A stretch of 64,000 nucleotides of DNA from Algivirga pacifica (GCF_039543525.1 NZ_BAABJX010000009.1:29527-93526); one strand, 5' to 3'. Positions 53,433 through 62,361 are shown, counted from the stretch's first letter. Numbers and translations: made by a program. Notes: generated from the sequence alone by a model not told the origin.

Positions 53433-54734
53433 ATGAAAGTTTCAATTTTTTGGTTTCGAAGAGATCTAAGACTAGTGGATAATCATGGACTTAGTGAGGC
53501 TTTAAAAGGGGAGTATCCCGTGTTGCCGCTCTTTATCTTTGATCGTGCTATTCTAGATGACCTAGAAGACAAAAAAGACCGTAGAGTACAGTTTATTCAT
53601 GAGCAAATACATACTATAAAGAAAGAGTTGGAGACTTATGGTTCATCTCTTTATGTAAGGTATGGAACCGTAGAGGAAGTGTGGTCGAAAGTATTGGAGT
53701 CTTATGAGGTACAGGAGGTTTATACGAATAGGGATTATGAACCTTATGCTAAGGACAGAGATGCGATGGTCTCAGAGTTTTTACAATCAGAGGGAATTAC
53801 TTTTAAGGATTTTAAAGACCAATGTATTTTTGAAAGAGATGAAATCCTTAAGGATGACGGAGACCCTTATATGGTTTTTACTCCTTATAGTCGTAAGTGG
53901 AAGACTAAGTTGGAAGAGCAGGGAGGTTTTCCGACGTATCCTGTACAAGGAGAAGGAGGGAACTGGTTTCATACCTCTTCATTAGCGATTCCTTCTTTGG
54001 AAGATATGGGATTTGAAGCTTGTGAAGAACCGGACTTTCCGGCTAACTATATCTACAGAGATTTGATTGAAACCTATGATAAGACCAGGGATTACCCGGG
54101 GCAACACGGAACGACACATTTGGGGGTGCATCTTCGGTTTGGAACCATGAGTATTCGCTCCTTGGCAAGAGCAGCCAAGGAACTTAATGGGACGTTCCTG
54201 AATGAGTTGATCTGGAGAGATTTTTATATGATGATTCTGCACCACTTTCCTAAGGTGGTTAATGAGAATTTTAACTCAAAATATGATAAGATCCCCTGGA
54301 GAAATAACGAGGAGGAGTTTGAAAAATGGAAAGAAGGAAAAACGGGATACCCCATTGTGGATGCAGGTATGCGAGAGCTAAATACAACAGGGTATATGCA
54401 TAATCGTGTCCGCATGATTACAGCTAGTTTTCTGACAAAGCATTTGTTGATCGATTGGCGATGGGGAGAGGCTTATTTTGCCAGTAAGCTATTGGATTAT
54501 GATCTGTCAGCCAATAATGGGGGATGGCAATGGGCTGCCAGTACCGGAACAGATGCGCAACCTTACTTCCGTATTTTCAACCCCTATAGTCAAACGGATA
54601 AGTTTGATAAGGATAAGACTTATATTAAGAAATGGGTGCCTGAATTTGAAACAGAAGATTATCCTGAGCCAATGGTGGATCATAAGGAGGCCAGGGAACG
54701 TTGCTTAGCAGTGTTCAAGGATGTGTTAGGGTGA
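53433..54734 (+). CDS. phrB: Deoxyribodipyrimidine photolyase (class I CPD)
   Basis: Repairs UV-induced pyrimidine dimers with blue light. 433 aa: N-terminal antenna domain (FWFRRDLRLVDNHGLSEAL), FAD domain with LNELIWRDFYMMILHHFP, KWKEGKTGYPIVDAGMRELNTTGYMHNRVRMI, LIDWRWGEAYFASKLLDYDLSANNGGWQWAASTGTDAQPYFRIFNP. The Trp electron-transfer chain and FAD loop are retained. The partner SDR lies 344 bp upstream. Confidence 0.93.
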   Translation: MKVSIFWFRRDLRLVDNHGLSEALKGEYPVLPLFIFDRAILDDLEDKKDRRVQFIHEQIHTIKKELETYGSSLYVRYGTVEEVWSKVLESYEVQEVYTNRDYEPYAKDRDAMVSEFLQSEGITFKDFKDQCIFERDEILKDDGDPYMVFTPYSRKWKTKLEEQGGFPTYPVQGEGGNWFHTSSLAIPSLEDMGFEACEEPDFPANYIYRDLIETYDKTRDYPGQHGTTHLGVHLRFGTMSIRSLARAAKELNGTFLNELIWRDFYMMILHHFPKVVNENFNSKYDKIPWRNNEEEFEKWKEGKTGYPIVDAGMRELNTTGYMHNRVRMITASFLTKHLLIDWRWGEAYFASKLLDYDLSANNGGWQWAASTGTDAQPYFRIFNPYSQTDKFDKDKTYIKKWVPEFETEDYPEPMVDHKEARERCLAVFKDVLG

Positions 54735-54773
54735 AGTCAAGGTTAGTGTTTAGAGGGAGTCTTTCGATAGAAG

Positions 54774-54815
54774 AAACCCGATAGCTGATTGATCTAGCAG
54801 TTATCGGGTTTTACT
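54774..54815 (+). terminator. Terminator after phrB
   Basis: Arms AAACCCGATA / TATCGGGTTT with T-rich tail. Confidence 0.8.
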
Positions 54816-54817
54816 TT

Positions 54818-55177
54818 TTAAAGCTTTTCGATTTCTTCTTCTGACAGGCCCGTTAAAACGACAATGGTAGGTGTTGATAATCCCTGCGCTTTGGCTTTTA
54901 GGGCGATTTTAAGTTTTTCTTCTTTTTTACCTTCCTCACGACCTTCCTCTCTGGCTGTATCCAAGCTGTTTTTTAAGTCATTATACCGTTTTAAACTTTC
55001 CTCATACATAGCATATTCTTTGTTGTTAAGGTTAGCGATTTGGGCTTCTTTCAAAAACTTTTTAAGTGCCCTATCTACTAAGCCAACGGGCATTTCATAC
55101 AATTGGTTTAAGTTTTTGAAGAGGTAAAGCCATTTTTCAAAATGAGTGTGACAATCTAGTGATGAGCGACCAATCAC
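54818..55177 (-). pseudogene. C-terminal remnant of an Rpn-family (PD-(D/E)XK) recombination nuclease/transposase
   Basis: 119 residues matching the end of Rpn/transposase_31-type proteins: YLFKNLNQLYEMP, an AQIANLNNKEYAMYEESLKRYNDLKNSLDTAREEGREEGKKEEKLKIALKAKAQGLS coiled tail, and IVVLTGLSEEEIEKL. The N-terminal nuclease domain with PD-(D/E)XK residues is missing, and the start region is a stem of repeats (hairpin AGTGATGAGCGAC). A full gene would be about 270-300 aa. Truncated and presumably inactive. Confidence 0.7.
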
Positions 55178-55205
55178 TAGTCGCTCATCACTAACTACTA
55201 AACTC

Positions 55206-55385
55206 CTTAAGAGCTTGTTTGGAATACTGATTCAGAAAGAAAATTCCTCTAATCACTGTTCAAATCAACTCATATTTTCATCAAATAGAACCACTATTAT
55301 CACTGCGTGCGCCTTAAATCTGACTTGATTTGAACAGGTTATAGAAATTTTCTCTATCTAAATCAGTATTCCAAACAAGCTCTAA
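55206..55385. repeat. MITE-like element R4 with terminal inverted repeats
   Basis: 180 bp, non-coding. Ends TTAAGAGCTTGTTTGGAATA.. and ..TATTCCAAACAAGCTCTAAA are inverted copies; an inner pair CTGTTCAAATCAA / TTGATTTGAACAG forms a second stem. Related end fragments occur at 1509, 10291 and 43814. Confidence 0.75.
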
Positions 55386-56431
55386 AAGACAAATCGGAAA
55401 GGTGCCACACCTACCACTTCTTCATCGGTCAATGTACCTGTCTCATCATATACTTTAATACTACCATTTCCTTGGAAGCCGGCTGCATCAGAAGTATAGA
55501 TAAATGCTGTCATGGGATTTACACCAAACCCATAAATAGAAGGATCTGCAGCGATAATCGAACTAGTAGAATAGGTCTTTGCTTCTGTATCAAACGAATA
55601 GACTCCACCGTCATTCCCTAAAACATAAAGAGTGTTGCCACTCTCGTCAGTGCTAAGATGCCCCTCATAGTTGATGCCAGCTTCTAAAGCGTAAAAATCT
55701 GTAGCCGTCAGTTCATTTAAATCAATAGCTTGAAGACCTGTACTATTGGCACTATAACTCGATAGTGTACACCAAAGAGTTCCTTGGTTATCTGAAGAAA
55801 GGTGTTGCGGAGCAACCTCTAAAGGAATAGTTTTTATTACCTCTGCAGTAGCAGGGTCAATTACGGCGATTTCTTGTGTATTGCTTACGGCTACAAAGAT
55901 CTGATCATCAATTGTAATAATTCCTTCAGGGCCACTACCTACTGGAATCTCATCTACTTTTTCAAATGTTCTTAAGTCAATTTTCGCAACGTATGAGTTT
56001 TGAAGGGAGAAGTCAGCTTCATATGGCCCCCAACAAGTCACATAAGCATAGTCGCCATGAATACTTGCATACCTTGGGTTAACAACATCTGTTGTTGGAG
56101 TATTTAATGATTTTAATGTGCTCGTATGTGCAAATTCTACTTTGTCTGGAGCGTAACACATAATTAGGGTCATCGTATCTTGAACCGTTACAGATTCAAT
56201 ACTTGCTGCTAGTTCTCTTCCATTGGCAGCACTGAAAACCTTGCTGTCTAATGTACCTGTGGACTCATCATATAGTGATAAGCTACCATTGGCTTGTCCA
56301 AATCCACCAGCATTGATCAGCAGTGTACCCTCTAAGGTTACTTCTGGAGCTGGGGAGTTATTATCATCATCACAGCTAGCGAAAAAAACAGCAAATGAAG
56401 TAATTAGGAGTAAAAGTTTGAAGTTTTTCAT
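55382..56431 (-). CDS. Surface lipoprotein beta-propeller, BtuG-like (DUF5074/YncE)
   Basis: 349-aa lipoprotein (lipobox FFASC, Cys20, followed by an acidic DDDNN signature seen for surface export). Repeated blades of the YVAKIDLRTFEKVDEIPVGSGPEG and IAVIDPATAEVIKTIPL type form a seven-bladed propeller. In Bacteroides, BtuG proteins of this type capture vitamin B12 with high affinity on BtuB. Last gene after riboswitch-btuF-btuB here, so a B12-capturing role is well supported by context, though binding residues are not verifiable by eye. Confidence 0.78.
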   Translation of the reverse strand: MKNFKLLLLITSFAVFFASCDDDNNSPAPEVTLEGTLLINAGGFGQANGSLSLYDESTGTLDSKVFSAANGRELAASIESVTVQDTMTLIMCYAPDKVEFAHTSTLKSLNTPTTDVVNPRYASIHGDYAYVTCWGPYEADFSLQNSYVAKIDLRTFEKVDEIPVGSGPEGIITIDDQIFVAVSNTQEIAVIDPATAEVIKTIPLEVAPQHLSSDNQGTLWCTLSSYSANSTGLQAIDLNELTATDFYALEAGINYEGHLSTDESGNTLYVLGNDGGVYSFDTEAKTYSTSSIIAADPSIYGFGVNPMTAFIYTSDAAGFQGNGSIKVYDETGTLTDEEVVGVAPFRFVF

Positions 56432-56539
56432 TGTTTGTTAATTTGTTTTTAAAACTAATTTTAGGATTGAATCTATCGTTTTGTAATTCGTTTGTTTAAA
56501 ATTCATGTAGGCATATTTCACCCGCAAAAGGGAATCAAT

Positions 56540-56590
56540 TTACCGTAGGCCCTCGCCTCAGGCGAGGGTTCACGGATCAATAGTATTGCC
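56540..56590. repeat. R2 hairpin block, second copy
   Basis: GTAGGC, stem CCCTCGCC/GGCGAGGG, then TTCACGGATCAATAGTATTG. Flanks match 9273-9320; stem sequence differs but pairing is kept. Confidence 0.7.
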
Positions 56591-56608
56591 CTTGGCGTGC
56601 TCATTACA

Positions 56609-58522
56609 TTAAAATATAAAATGAACATTCCCCATGAAGTTTCTACCAGGCATTGCCATATACTTTGTGTTGAAATAGGCAGTGTTTAATATATTGTTCA
56701 CCTGAATGGAAGTGTGTATTTTCAGTTTATTCCATTCAAAAGACCTAGACAGTGTGCTGCTGAATAAGTTATAGTCGTCTAGTATATCCGTACGATCTGT
56801 CGTAGTACGTGTTCCAACATAATGTTGCTGTAAAGACAATCCATATTTTTTATAGGTAATGGATAAGTAACTACTCTGCTTATGCTTTGGCGTATAGTAT
56901 AATTGTTCTCCTATAAATGCTTTTTGGGCTTCTATCCCTTCCTGTATCGTTGCCAAGGTAAAAGAGTAGTTCAGTCCAGCTTGAACAGAGAAGTCTGGCT
57001 GTATTGTTTTTTTCAATCCTAGTTGCAGTTCACTTCCCTTACTTTCTACTTCTTGTAGATTATGCGCTTTCCATAGGTTCCCTTCTAATGGATACCAGGC
57101 AATCCAGTTATAAACATAGTTGTAGAAGACCGTAGTAGATAAAGAGCTTTGCCATCCATTTCTATTCCATTGTAGCGTGAAGCCTGTTTCTGCACTATAA
57201 CCGCTTTCCGCTTTGATGTCTGGATTGCCTTGCAAAGGCCAGTATCGTTCATTGAAAGTTGGGATACGGTAGTTCCTAGCGAGTTGTGCTCTCCACGACC
57301 ATTGTATCTCAGGTGTTTGAAATGCCACCCAAGAAGCTCCCAAAGAAGGTGCAAAAGGTTGCCATTGTTGGTCAATAAGTGCTTGTCGTGCGTTGAATGC
57401 GACCTGTAGTCTAGGAGTAATCTCACCACGTATGGAAGTAAATAAGGCTGTGCGGTTTTCAGTCACTTCCTGACTCAGTGTTTCCTCTCCAATATTGTCA
57501 GAGTATAGGTATTGATAATGTATTCCTCCTTTGATGGATAGCCAATTATTCAGGTCAAAATCTGCTTGTATATTATTTTCGCTTCTGAGCGTGCTAGTAG
57601 GGTCTCCTTTATAGGAAGTATAGTCTCTAACAAAACCAGAAGATGCATGAAGTTGTCCCTTTTTGAATAGTTGTTTGTACTGAATAATTGTTCTCAAGAA
57701 GTTACTGTCCAAGGATTCATCCTTAAGCTCTTGTTGGTTGTTGCCCATCAAAGGCTGAATCTCCCGAAAGTGTTTCTGATGCCACAGGTGAGCAGAGATC
57801 TCTTGTGTACTGGAAATTTGATAGCTGATTTCTTGTAGTATTCCTTGATCCTGAAATCCAGCATTGTTTTGATATTCCTTTTCACCATATAGATTCATAA
57901 AGGGAAAATCATTATCGCTTCTTTTAAAATAGAGCTTTGTGCTGTTACTCCATTTTCCAAATTTTTGTTGGTACTTGAACCCTGTAAATAAATGGTTGTA
58001 ACTTCCATAAGATGTATACAAGCCAATTTTTTGATTAATATCCTGGGATAATATTTTGTCGGAAGACAATACAATACTACCTCCAATAGATCCCGTGCCA
58101 AAATTGGCACTCCCTCCTCCGAATTGTACAGCAATATCTTCAATAAGGAATAGAGGGATCTGGTTGAAGTCCGATGCTCCCAGTGTGATAGAATTGATAT
58201 TAATACCATTCCATAGTACAGCGGTATGGTTAGAATTACCTCCTCTCATGGAGATCGAAGAGAGCCCATTGTTCCCACTTTCTTTGAGATAAATCCCTGT
58301 GTGTTGTAGTAGATAGTCATTAAGGTTACTGTATCCTATCTTACTTTTCTGTAAGCTGTCTGATTGAAAAACGGAAGTACCTACATTGTACTTCTGTAAG
58401 GGAACGCCGTATACTTCTACAGTTCCCAACTCTAAGGTATCAAAGGAAGACTGCGCAAAGGCAGGGAGTCCTTTAACTATTAGTCCTATTAATAATATAA
58501 GGAGAGGGTATATTTTATCCAT
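56609..58522 (-). CDS. btuB: TonB-dependent outer-membrane receptor, BtuB-like
   Basis: 637 aa from ATG 58522 with a signal peptide (LLILLIGLIVKGLPAFAQ). The plug domain shows VEVYG, GIYLKESGNNGLSSISMRGGNSNHTAVLWNGININS and GSANFGTGSIGGSIVLSS; the rest is a 22-strand barrel ending GNVHFIF with a C-terminal Phe. Transports cobalamin across the outer membrane powered by TonB. Specificity rests on the upstream cobalamin riboswitch and neighbours, not on binding residues. Start at 58522 is preferred over 58549, which lacks a signal-like N-terminus. Confidence 0.85.
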   Translation of the reverse strand: MDKIYPLLILLIGLIVKGLPAFAQSSFDTLELGTVEVYGVPLQKYNVGTSVFQSDSLQKSKIGYSNLNDYLLQHTGIYLKESGNNGLSSISMRGGNSNHTAVLWNGININSITLGASDFNQIPLFLIEDIAVQFGGGSANFGTGSIGGSIVLSSDKILSQDINQKIGLYTSYGSYNHLFTGFKYQQKFGKWSNSTKLYFKRSDNDFPFMNLYGEKEYQNNAGFQDQGILQEISYQISSTQEISAHLWHQKHFREIQPLMGNNQQELKDESLDSNFLRTIIQYKQLFKKGQLHASSGFVRDYTSYKGDPTSTLRSENNIQADFDLNNWLSIKGGIHYQYLYSDNIGEETLSQEVTENRTALFTSIRGEITPRLQVAFNARQALIDQQWQPFAPSLGASWVAFQTPEIQWSWRAQLARNYRIPTFNERYWPLQGNPDIKAESGYSAETGFTLQWNRNGWQSSLSTTVFYNYVYNWIAWYPLEGNLWKAHNLQEVESKGSELQLGLKKTIQPDFSVQAGLNYSFTLATIQEGIEAQKAFIGEQLYYTPKHKQSSYLSITYKKYGLSLQQHYVGTRTTTDRTDILDDYNLFSSTLSRSFEWNKLKIHTSIQVNNILNTAYFNTKYMAMPGRNFMGNVHFIF

Positions 58523-58628
58523 TCTTGAGTGTAGTCGTTGGAGGTGCAATAGGATTGTTTGCTTTAAAACTATAGTATATAGGGGGTGCTATTTATCAGT
58601 TAATAACTGATAAATAACAATCTCAAGC

Positions 58629-59813
58629 TTAATTACTGTAGCTCGTTAATGGAAGTTTCTGGTAGAAAACCATTGAATCATTTTCCAGTATCCCAGGGTG
58701 AAAGATCCTGATATAGTCTGCCAGTAATAGGTGAGGGGTAGTAACACTGTTTTCCCAGAATAGATTAACACCATTTGGAGCAATTTGCTTAATGGGAGCA
58801 TAGACTTCCCCTGTCTTTATTACGGGGAAATTTTTAAATCGCTCATCTTTAAGGGTAAGTTCCTCAATAGAATGTACGAAACCGGCATCAAGCCATATAT
58901 TTGCTTGAAGTGCTTTCGGATAGACCGTTTCTAGGCTTAAGGGTAAACTGCCTTCTCCCTTGGAGTCTGCCCACAAGTAATCACCTTTAGCTGCTTGGTA
59001 TAAGTGAGCTTTAAAACTGTTTCCTGCAGGAATATGCCATACATCTTTAAAAGGTGCTCCTACAATAATTTTAGGATTAGGAGTGGAGTCATGGGATACT
59101 AATGCCGTATAGCGTTCCCATTCCCTTTTAAGGTAAGTATAATAGGTGATAGCCTCTTTTTCTTTTCCCACTAAGGTGCCTATAAGCTTGATCCATTCCG
59201 CTCTACCAAGTGCAGTAGTTTCTTGCCATTCTGCGACAGGAATTACTGAGACTTGCATGGGTTTTAGTGCGGGGTGCTCTTGATAGTTGCTGGCCTGCAT
59301 TCCTATACTAAGAATAACTTCTGTGTGAGACTGAAGTATATTCTCATAGTTTAGTTGCCCATTCTGGCCAATTTCCAGAACGTTACCTTCTTGGGCTCGT
59401 TCTTGTACGGTGCTATTTCCTACATAATTAAGGTTAGAAACTCCAGAAATGGTCTTACTGCTGTTCAATGCTGCAAGCATTCCAATATGCGTACTGGAAA
59501 GTGCTGCAATATTTTTGACGGGAACCGAAATGCGAGAGAGGTGTTCGAATTGTTTTGGAGTCTTCACCTGTTTAGGAAGAAGAATATACTTCAACGTATC
59601 GTTTTCCTCGAAAGGATTGATAATATGTAGAATGGAATAACCTTCGTTAGAGGGGTATAGCTCAAATCCTTTAGCATCCTCTACGAGATTATGAGCAGGT
59701 AAGATGGAATGGTTAACTTTTCTGGAAGAAGAGTTACAAGAAGAAAAGGCTATTACAAGCCCCAAGAATAGACAGAGTAAGCCCACCCTTGTATAAAAAG
59801 GAGTGTTTTTCAT
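58629..59813 (-). CDS. btuF: Periplasmic cobalamin/corrinoid-binding lipoprotein, BtuF-like
   Basis: 394-aa lipoprotein (lipobox IAFSSC, Cys26) of the type III substrate-binding family used for Fe-siderophore and B12 import. Present: RISVPVKNIAALSSTHIGMLAALNSSKTISGVSNLNYV, NILQSHTEVILSIG, and PVAEWQETTALGRAEWIKLIGTLVGKEKEA. Starts 45 nt after the cobalamin riboswitch, so it is the first gene of the B12 operon. The permease and ATPase (BtuCD) are not in the window. Length is typical for Bacteroidota homologues. Confidence 0.82.
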   Translation of the reverse strand: MKNTPFYTRVGLLCLFLGLVIAFSSCNSSSRKVNHSILPAHNLVEDAKGFELYPSNEGYSILHIINPFEENDTLKYILLPKQVKTPKQFEHLSRISVPVKNIAALSSTHIGMLAALNSSKTISGVSNLNYVGNSTVQERAQEGNVLEIGQNGQLNYENILQSHTEVILSIGMQASNYQEHPALKPMQVSVIPVAEWQETTALGRAEWIKLIGTLVGKEKEAITYYTYLKREWERYTALVSHDSTPNPKIIVGAPFKDVWHIPAGNSFKAHLYQAAKGDYLWADSKGEGSLPLSLETVYPKALQANIWLDAGFVHSIEELTLKDERFKNFPVIKTGEVYAPIKQIAPNGVNLFWENSVTTPHLLLADYIRIFHPGILENDSMVFYQKLPLTSYSN

Positions 59814-59857
59814 AAAAGTTTCTTTTCACCCGAAAGACATAAATAAATTACAGAAAC

Positions 59858-60005
59858 AAGGCAGGTATTCTGACTCCTTTTTTACATTGTTCCTTCCCGT
59901 TCCAACGAACAGTGGAATACTCAATAACCCACAAGGGAAAAAGTTACAGCAGCGGGGACTGTTCCGGATTCACACCGGATTCCCTGACCTATCTGCGCAG
60001 CAAAG
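59858..60005 (-). promoter_or_regulatory. Cobalamin riboswitch
   Basis: In minus sense: AGGGAATCCGGTGTGAATCC, GGAACAGTCCCCGCTGCTGTAAC, then CCACTG, and the closing GGAGTCAGAATACCTGCC. These are the conserved blocks of the Cbl riboswitch in the usual order. No terminator-like U-run follows, so sequestration of the btuF start region is the probable mechanism. Confidence 0.93.
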
Positions 60006-60010
60006 CTACT

Positions 60011-60052
60011 ATTAATTTTTAATTTTCAATTATTAATTTTCATTTTTCAATG
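60011..60052. repeat. AT-rich heptad repeat
   Basis: Six 7-nt units: ATTAATT, TTTAATT, TTCAATT, ATTAATT, TTCATTT, TTCAATG. Same period as all other tandem repeats in the window. Confidence 0.6.
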
Positions 60053-60223
60053 AAATGATAGAAGTGGATGGTCTGTGTTATTAATTATCAATGATGAATT
60101 TTCAATTTTTAATAAAAAATGCGTAATGGATATTTTAGTTGAATTAATAGTAAGCTTTAACTTTCCTTATTCCTTGCATCAGGGTGACCACAAGAGATCC
60201 CCTTTATTAATCATTGAAAATTC

Positions 60224-61516
60224 TCACTTCCTCGGAATAGGGGAGTCGTGTGGATCAATCAATGGATAGTCCAATACTTTTTCCAGTTCGATCTCTAGTT
60301 CTGGTGTGATCAGGTGCTCCATAGCCTCAGCATCTTCGTGTACATGATCGGCAGGGAGCTTAAGGTATTTGGTGAGATAAACTTCCCATAATCTGTGGAG
60401 TCGGGTAATACGCTGTCCTTCATCCAGTCCCTTGCGGGTGAGGTAAATGTACTCTCCCTCTATTTTGATGCAGGCTTCTTTCTCTAGTTGCTTAAGTGCA
60501 TTACGCTGACGTAATCGACCGTATTTTCGTTTTTTACGTAACTCACTTTTCAGGAAAGGATCCTCAAAGTTATTACGGACCTCTCCTAACTGGTAGAGGG
60601 CTTTTAATACATTTTCTTGTATGATTTTTTGGTTGATTTGTTGTTTTCCTTTTCGGGTTACCCAATAGCCTTTTTTACTTCCTATCAATACCGAGATTCC
60701 AGTGATCAGGGTAAGAAACATCACAATCCAGGGACCTGTTGGCATCTTCGGCATCGCATAAGAAACAAATGCTCCGCTGACACCTGAAACCATAGCAAAT
60801 AGAGCTGCTAGCAATAGCATTATCTTTAGGTTGTTGGTCCAGTAGCGAGCTGCTGCTGCGGGTGTGATTAGGAGGGCAGACATCAAGACAACTCCTACAG
60901 CCTGTATGCCAATGGCTATGGCAATCACTGTTAATATAGCCATAACTCCCTCTAGTTTATTTACAGGGAGACCTATTAAAGCAGCATGTTGTCGATCAAA
61001 AATTGTAACAACAAAAGACTTGAATAAGATAGTAATGACCAAGAGTAAAAAAATAGAGAAAAGACTATAGGTAATAACATCCTCTTGCATCATAGCGGCC
61101 GCTTTGCCAAATAGGAATTTGTCCAGACCTGCTTGTGCGGCATTTCCTGAGCTTTGAATACGAGTAAGTAATAATACACCCAATCCATAGAATACTGACA
61201 TGACCAAGGCTAGGGCCGTGTCAGGTTTAATTCGAGAATTAACCGTAATGAAGTCAATGATTTTCATGGAAAGTAAACCAATCAGAATAGCACCAGCCAT
61301 AAGCCAAAAAGGATGTTTGCCCCCTGTCAGCATAAAAGCTAAACATATACCAGGCAGAATAGCATGGGATACTGCATCTCCAATCAAGGCTCTTTTGCGA
61401 AGAAAAGCAAAGCTTCCTACGATCGCTGTACTACTGCAAATTAGCAAAATGGCGATTACCACCCATCGTACATTGGGGTCTCTTAATAAGAAAAAATCCA
61501 GTACAAATTCACTCAT
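60224..61516 (-). CDS. Metal ABC permease fused to a DtxR/MntR-type regulator
   Basis: 430 aa. Residues about 1-280 are an ABC-3 (TroC/MntB/ZnuB) permease with eight or so membrane helices (e.g. GDAVSHAILPGICLAFMLTGG, GLPVNKLEGVMAILTVIAIAIGIQAVGVVLMSALLITPAAAARYWT). Residues about 290-355 look like a winged-helix (ILQENVLKALYQLGE..NALKQLEKEACIKIEGEYIYLTRKGLDEGQRI) and 355-418 the DtxR dimer/metal domain: RLHRLWEVYL (His), ADHVHEDAEAMEHLI with Glu, Glu and His ligands, and HDSPIP at the tail. Manganese or iron is the probable metal. Confidence 0.85.
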   Translation of the reverse strand: MSEFVLDFFLLRDPNVRWVVIAILLICSSTAIVGSFAFLRKRALIGDAVSHAILPGICLAFMLTGGKHPFWLMAGAILIGLLSMKIIDFITVNSRIKPDTALALVMSVFYGLGVLLLTRIQSSGNAAQAGLDKFLFGKAAAMMQEDVITYSLFSIFLLLVITILFKSFVVTIFDRQHAALIGLPVNKLEGVMAILTVIAIAIGIQAVGVVLMSALLITPAAAARYWTNNLKIMLLLAALFAMVSGVSGAFVSYAMPKMPTGPWIVMFLTLITGISVLIGSKKGYWVTRKGKQQINQKIIQENVLKALYQLGEVRNNFEDPFLKSELRKKRKYGRLRQRNALKQLEKEACIKIEGEYIYLTRKGLDEGQRITRLHRLWEVYLTKYLKLPADHVHEDAEAMEHLITPELEIELEKVLDYPLIDPHDSPIPRK

Positions 61517-61551
61517 AGCCTTTTCTATTGTTAATAGCTAAACTTAATTCC

Positions 61552-61572
61552 ACTCATCACTCATCACTACTT
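61552..61572 (-). repeat. Heptad repeat (GATGAGT type) at the end of the metal ABC ATPase gene
   Basis: Plus-strand units ACTCATC, ACTCATC, ACTACTT; directly after the stop codon of the minus-strand ATPase gene. Confidence 0.6.
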
Positions 61573-62361
61573 ATTCTTTTTCTCCCGTATCGGGTATTTC
61601 TTCCGCTTGATCAGGTCACCCATTTGCGATAGAATATTCAAACGACCGCCAAAAGCTTCATTTAAGTATTCAGAAGTGAAAGTTTCTTCCATAGGGCCAG
61701 CAGCCACCAGACGAGTATTCATCAGAACTAGCCAATCAAAATAGTTAGGCGCTGTTTGTAGGTCATGATGTACTACTAAAACAGTTTTTCCTTCTTCCTT
61801 CATTTCTTTCAAGATGCTGATAATAGCATCCTCTGTTGAGGCATCTACACCAGCAAAAGGTTCATCCAGTAAATACAGGTCCGCTTGTTGAGCTAATGCT
61901 CTGGCAATAAATACCCTTTGTTGTTGCCCACCTGATAATTGGGAGATCTGCCGGTGTGCATACTTATCTAGCCTTACCTTTCGTATACATTCCAAGGCAA
62001 TATCACGATCCTTTTTGCTGATGCGCTTGAAGATATTCTTTTTGGTTAAACGGCCCATTAGGACAGTATCCAGTACCGATGCCGGGAAGTCCCAGTCCAC
62101 AGAACCTCTTTGAGGAACGTAAGCGACACGTTGTCTCACCTCATCGAGCTCTTTCCCAAAGATGCGGGCGTATCCACTGGCTTTAGGTACTAAATCCATA
62201 ATGGCCTTGATAGAGGTACTTTTTCCAGATCCATTTGGGCCCATAACACCGATTAGTTTACCCTGAGGGAGCTCATAGTCGATATTCCAGGCGGCAGGCT
62301 TTCCATCATAAGTGACCGAAAGGTTGTGTACTTCAATAGCTGCTGTTGTGTTTTCTTTCAT
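61567..62361 (-). CDS. Metal ABC transporter ATPase (TroB/ZnuC-type)
   Basis: 264 aa. Walker A GPNGSGKST, Q-loop YVPQRGSVDWDFP (the SVDWDFP motif is common in TroB/ZnuC/MntA ATPases), signature LSGGQQQR, Walker B LYLLDEPFAGVD, switch His in VVHHDL. Powers uptake of Mn, Zn or Fe with the adjacent permease and binding protein. Operon position: second of three genes. Confidence 0.92.
   Translation of the reverse strand: MKENTTAAIEVHNLSVTYDGKPAAWNIDYELPQGKLIGVMGPNGSGKSTSIKAIMDLVPKASGYARIFGKELDEVRQRVAYVPQRGSVDWDFPASVLDTVLMGRLTKKNIFKRISKKDRDIALECIRKVRLDKYAHRQISQLSGGQQQRVFIARALAQQADLYLLDEPFAGVDASTEDAIISILKEMKEEGKTVLVVHHDLQTAPNYFDWLVLMNTRLVAAGPMEETFTSEYLNEAFGGRLNILSQMGDLIKRKKYPIREKKNK

Noticed and set aside
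59355..59630. 91-aa ORF antisense to btuF
   Set aside because: No family features; shadow of btuF.
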